In this document: positions 62,674-64,000 of the stretch, one piece after another
How the letters are laid out: each line of letters begins with the position of its first letter
Position numbering within the stretch: position 1 is the first letter of the stretch
NCBI RefSeq assembly: GCF_018263855.1
Contig: NZ_CP073318.1
Coordinates: forward strand, 9,734,001 to 9,798,000
Length of the DNA stretch: 64,000 nt
Direction of reading: 5' to 3'
Source of the DNA: Kutzneria sp. CA-103260
GTDB taxonomy: Bacteria; Actinomycetota; Actinomycetes; Mycobacteriales; Pseudonocardiaceae
Program-made: the position numbers and the translations under genes
The notes under the pieces: model-generated
Seen by the model: the letters and a program-made list of their open reading frames with translations, nothing else
What the model was told of the DNA's origin: nothing
Database searches by the model: none

Positions 62674-63852
62674 GTGACCGCTGTGAACGAATCCGCCGCC
62701 GAACTGACCGACACCGAGATATTCGCCGCCCATGAGGGCGGCAAGCTGGGCACCGACGTGACGGCCCCGCTGGCCGACCCGAAGGCGCTCTCGATCGCCT
62801 ACACACCCGGGGTGGCGCGCGTGAGCCGCGCCATCGCCGAGGACCCCGCGCTCGCCGCCCGGTACACCTGGGCCCACCGCCTGGTCGCGGTGGTCAGCGA
62901 CGGGACCGCGGTACTGGGCCTCGGCGACATCGGTCCGAGCGCGTCGCTGCCCGTCATGGAGGGCAAGTCCGCCCTGTTCAAGAAGTTCGGCGGACTGGAC
63001 TCCATCCCGCTGGTGCTGAGCACCACGAACGTCGACGAGATCGTGGAGACGCTGGTCCGCCTGCGCCCGTCGTTCGGCGCGGTGAACCTGGAGGACATCT
63101 CCGCCCCGCGCTGCTTCGAGCTCGAGGCCAAGCTGATCGAGGCGCTGGACTGCCCGGTCATGCACGACGACCAGCACGGCACCGCGATCGTGGTGCTGGC
63201 CGCGCTGCGCGGCGCCACCACCGTGCTCGACCGCAACCCCGCGGACCTGCGCGTGGTCGTGGCCGGCGCCGGCGCGTCCGGCGTGGCCTGCGCGAACATC
63301 CTGCTGGCCGGCGGTGTGGGCGAGGTGACGGTGCTCGACTCGCGCGGCATCGTGCACGCCGACCGGGACGACCTGAACCCGGTCAAGCGCGAGCTGGCCG
63401 GCCGCACCAACGGCTCCGGCCTGCGCGGCGGCGTCGCCGAGGCGCTGCGCGACGCGGACGTGTTCCTGGGCCTGTCCGGCTCGACGGTGCCGGAGGAGCT
63501 GATCGCGACCATGGCGCCGAAGGGCATCGTGTTCGCGCTGTCCAACCCGGACCCGGAGATCCACCCGGCCGTCGCCGCCCGGCACGCCGCGGTGGTGGCC
63601 ACCGGCCGCAGCGACTTCCCCAACCAGATCAACAACGTGCTGGCCTTCCCGGGTGTGTTCCGGGGCGCGCTGGACTCGGGGGCCCGCCGGATCACCGAGA
63701 ACATGAAGCTGGCCGCGGCCGAGGCGATCTTCCAGGTCGCCACGGACGAGCTGGCGGCGGACCGGATCGTGCCCAGTGCGCTGGACCCGAGGGTGTCCGT
63801 CGAGGTCGCGCGGGCGGTCGCGGCCGCCGCTGCGGCAGATGGAGTAGCGTAA
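62674..63852 (+). CDS. NAD(P)-dependent malic enzyme
   Basis: Oxidative decarboxylation of malate to pyruvate. 392 residues, short bacterial form. Malic domain: AYTPGVARVSRAIAEDPALA, TAVLGLGDIGPSASLPVMEG with the catalytic region GKSALFKKFGG (Lys), NLEDISAPRCFELE (metal ligands) and VMHDDQHGTAIVVLAAL. NAD domain: VVVAGAGASGVACANILLAG, and SNPDPEIHP, FPNQINNVLAFPGVFRGAL. GTG 62674 has GAGGGA six bases upstream; ATG 62662 is an in-frame alternative. A T-rich terminator follows. Confidence 0.93.
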   Translation: MTAVNESAAELTDTEIFAAHEGGKLGTDVTAPLADPKALSIAYTPGVARVSRAIAEDPALAARYTWAHRLVAVVSDGTAVLGLGDIGPSASLPVMEGKSALFKKFGGLDSIPLVLSTTNVDEIVETLVRLRPSFGAVNLEDISAPRCFELEAKLIEALDCPVMHDDQHGTAIVVLAALRGATTVLDRNPADLRVVVAGAGASGVACANILLAGGVGEVTVLDSRGIVHADRDDLNPVKRELAGRTNGSGLRGGVAEALRDADVFLGLSGSTVPEELIATMAPKGIVFALSNPDPEIHPAVAARHAAVVATGRSDFPNQINNVLAFPGVFRGALDSGARRITENMKLAAAEAIFQVATDELAADRIVPSALDPRVSVEVARAVAAAAAADGVA

Positions 63853-63861
63853 GCCGCGGAC

Positions 63862-63894
63862 GCGGACCCGCTCGGTCGGCCGATCCGCTTTTTT
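63862..63894 (+). terminator. rho-independent terminator after malic enzyme
   Basis: GCGGA (63862-63866) pairs with TCCGC (63884-63888), with inner partial pairing, and is followed by six T residues. Confidence 0.6.
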
Positions 63895-63978
63895 CATACG
63901 TCGCCAGGATATTGGCGGGGACGGCTGTGAGTTCTGCGGTGGACGCGATACCGTCGCTGGCGTCAGGTGCTCCCCGGG

Positions 63979-64000
63979 GGTGCGTCGCGACCGACGCACC
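63979..64000. repeat. inverted repeat at the window end
   Basis: GGTGCGTCG and CGACGCACC are perfect nine-base arms around CGAC. It may continue beyond the window; no gene is visible between 63895 and 64000. Confidence 0.45.

Noticed and set aside
56760..63852. A biosynthetic gene cluster built from the lyase homologue, OCD, rfbC and malic enzyme
   Set aside because: These genes are on different strands, separated by SodN/SodX and terminators, and there is no synthase, carrier protein, transporter or pathway regulator.

Overview
The window is a contiguous stretch of a high-GC actinobacterial chromosome. Gene content and order point to the family Pseudonocardiaceae or a close relative; this is inferred from synteny and protein character, not from any database search. 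The order whiB2 - Rv3259/Rv3258c-like pair - manB - SIS protein - manA - ahcY - tmk - mtrA - mtrB - lpqB - comF - hpf - secA - Rv3235-like - WS/DGAT - aroA - sigH/sigR - anti-sigma - biotinyl domain - pdtaS - whiB1 closely follows the Rv3261-to-Rv3219 block of Mycobacterium tuberculosis, read in the opposite sense and interrupted by lineage-specific genes. Nearly all sequence is coding, GTG and TTG starts are common, and many neighbours overlap by four bases.

Layout. 1-3.1 kb: the end of a DoxX-like gene, an unknown protein, and an M50 peptidase plus fbiA (coenzyme F420) pair. 3.2-14.4 kb: whiB2, a 1095-residue glycosyltransferase/membrane protein, and a mannose-activation operon (phosphomannomutase, Trm112-like, SIS protein, mannose-6-P isomerase) running on into a cation exporter and an amino-acid permease. 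14.4-26.1 kb: an accessory stretch with a MutL/GlmL-like ATPase, a membrane hydrolase, S-adenosylhomocysteinase, an HTH regulator, a secreted GH92 mannosidase and a DnaJ-membrane-NERD fusion. 26.2-37.3 kb: tmk, the mtrA-mtrB-lpqB cell-envelope signalling operon, comF, the ribosome hibernation factor hpf with an unusually long upstream region, and secA. 37.3-49.7 kb: small enzymes, a wax-ester/triacylglycerol synthase, P5C dehydrogenase, and the aroA-rsgA-16S rRNA methyltransferase-lipoprotein operon. 49.7-54 kb: the thiol-stress sigma factor with its zinc anti-sigma factor and a matching autoregulatory promoter, the 24-residue ribosomal protein bL37, the PdtaS kinase, and whiB1 with two CRP-type operators. 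54-64 kb: lipid kinase, acetyltransferase and phosphatase genes, a histidine-ammonia-lyase homologue lacking its catalytic tripeptide paired with an ornithine-cyclodeaminase homologue, nickel superoxide dismutase with its maturation protease, an orphan rfbC, and malic enzyme.

Two families of structured, non-coding repeats lie at gene 3' ends. Family A (hairpins built on a GAAGGGGCC-type core followed by CCTGACGTTGAACG) occurs at three convergent junctions (about 7.0, 20.35 and 43.7 kb). Family B is a 160-base element with long inverted arms. It has two full copies (24.6 and 32.1 kb) whose arm changes covary and one collapsed copy (20.25 kb). Family B is the best candidate here for an undescribed element. 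The most unusual proteins are the MIO-less ammonia-lyase homologue and the m7G1405-type aminoglycoside-resistance methyltransferase in a housekeeping operon.
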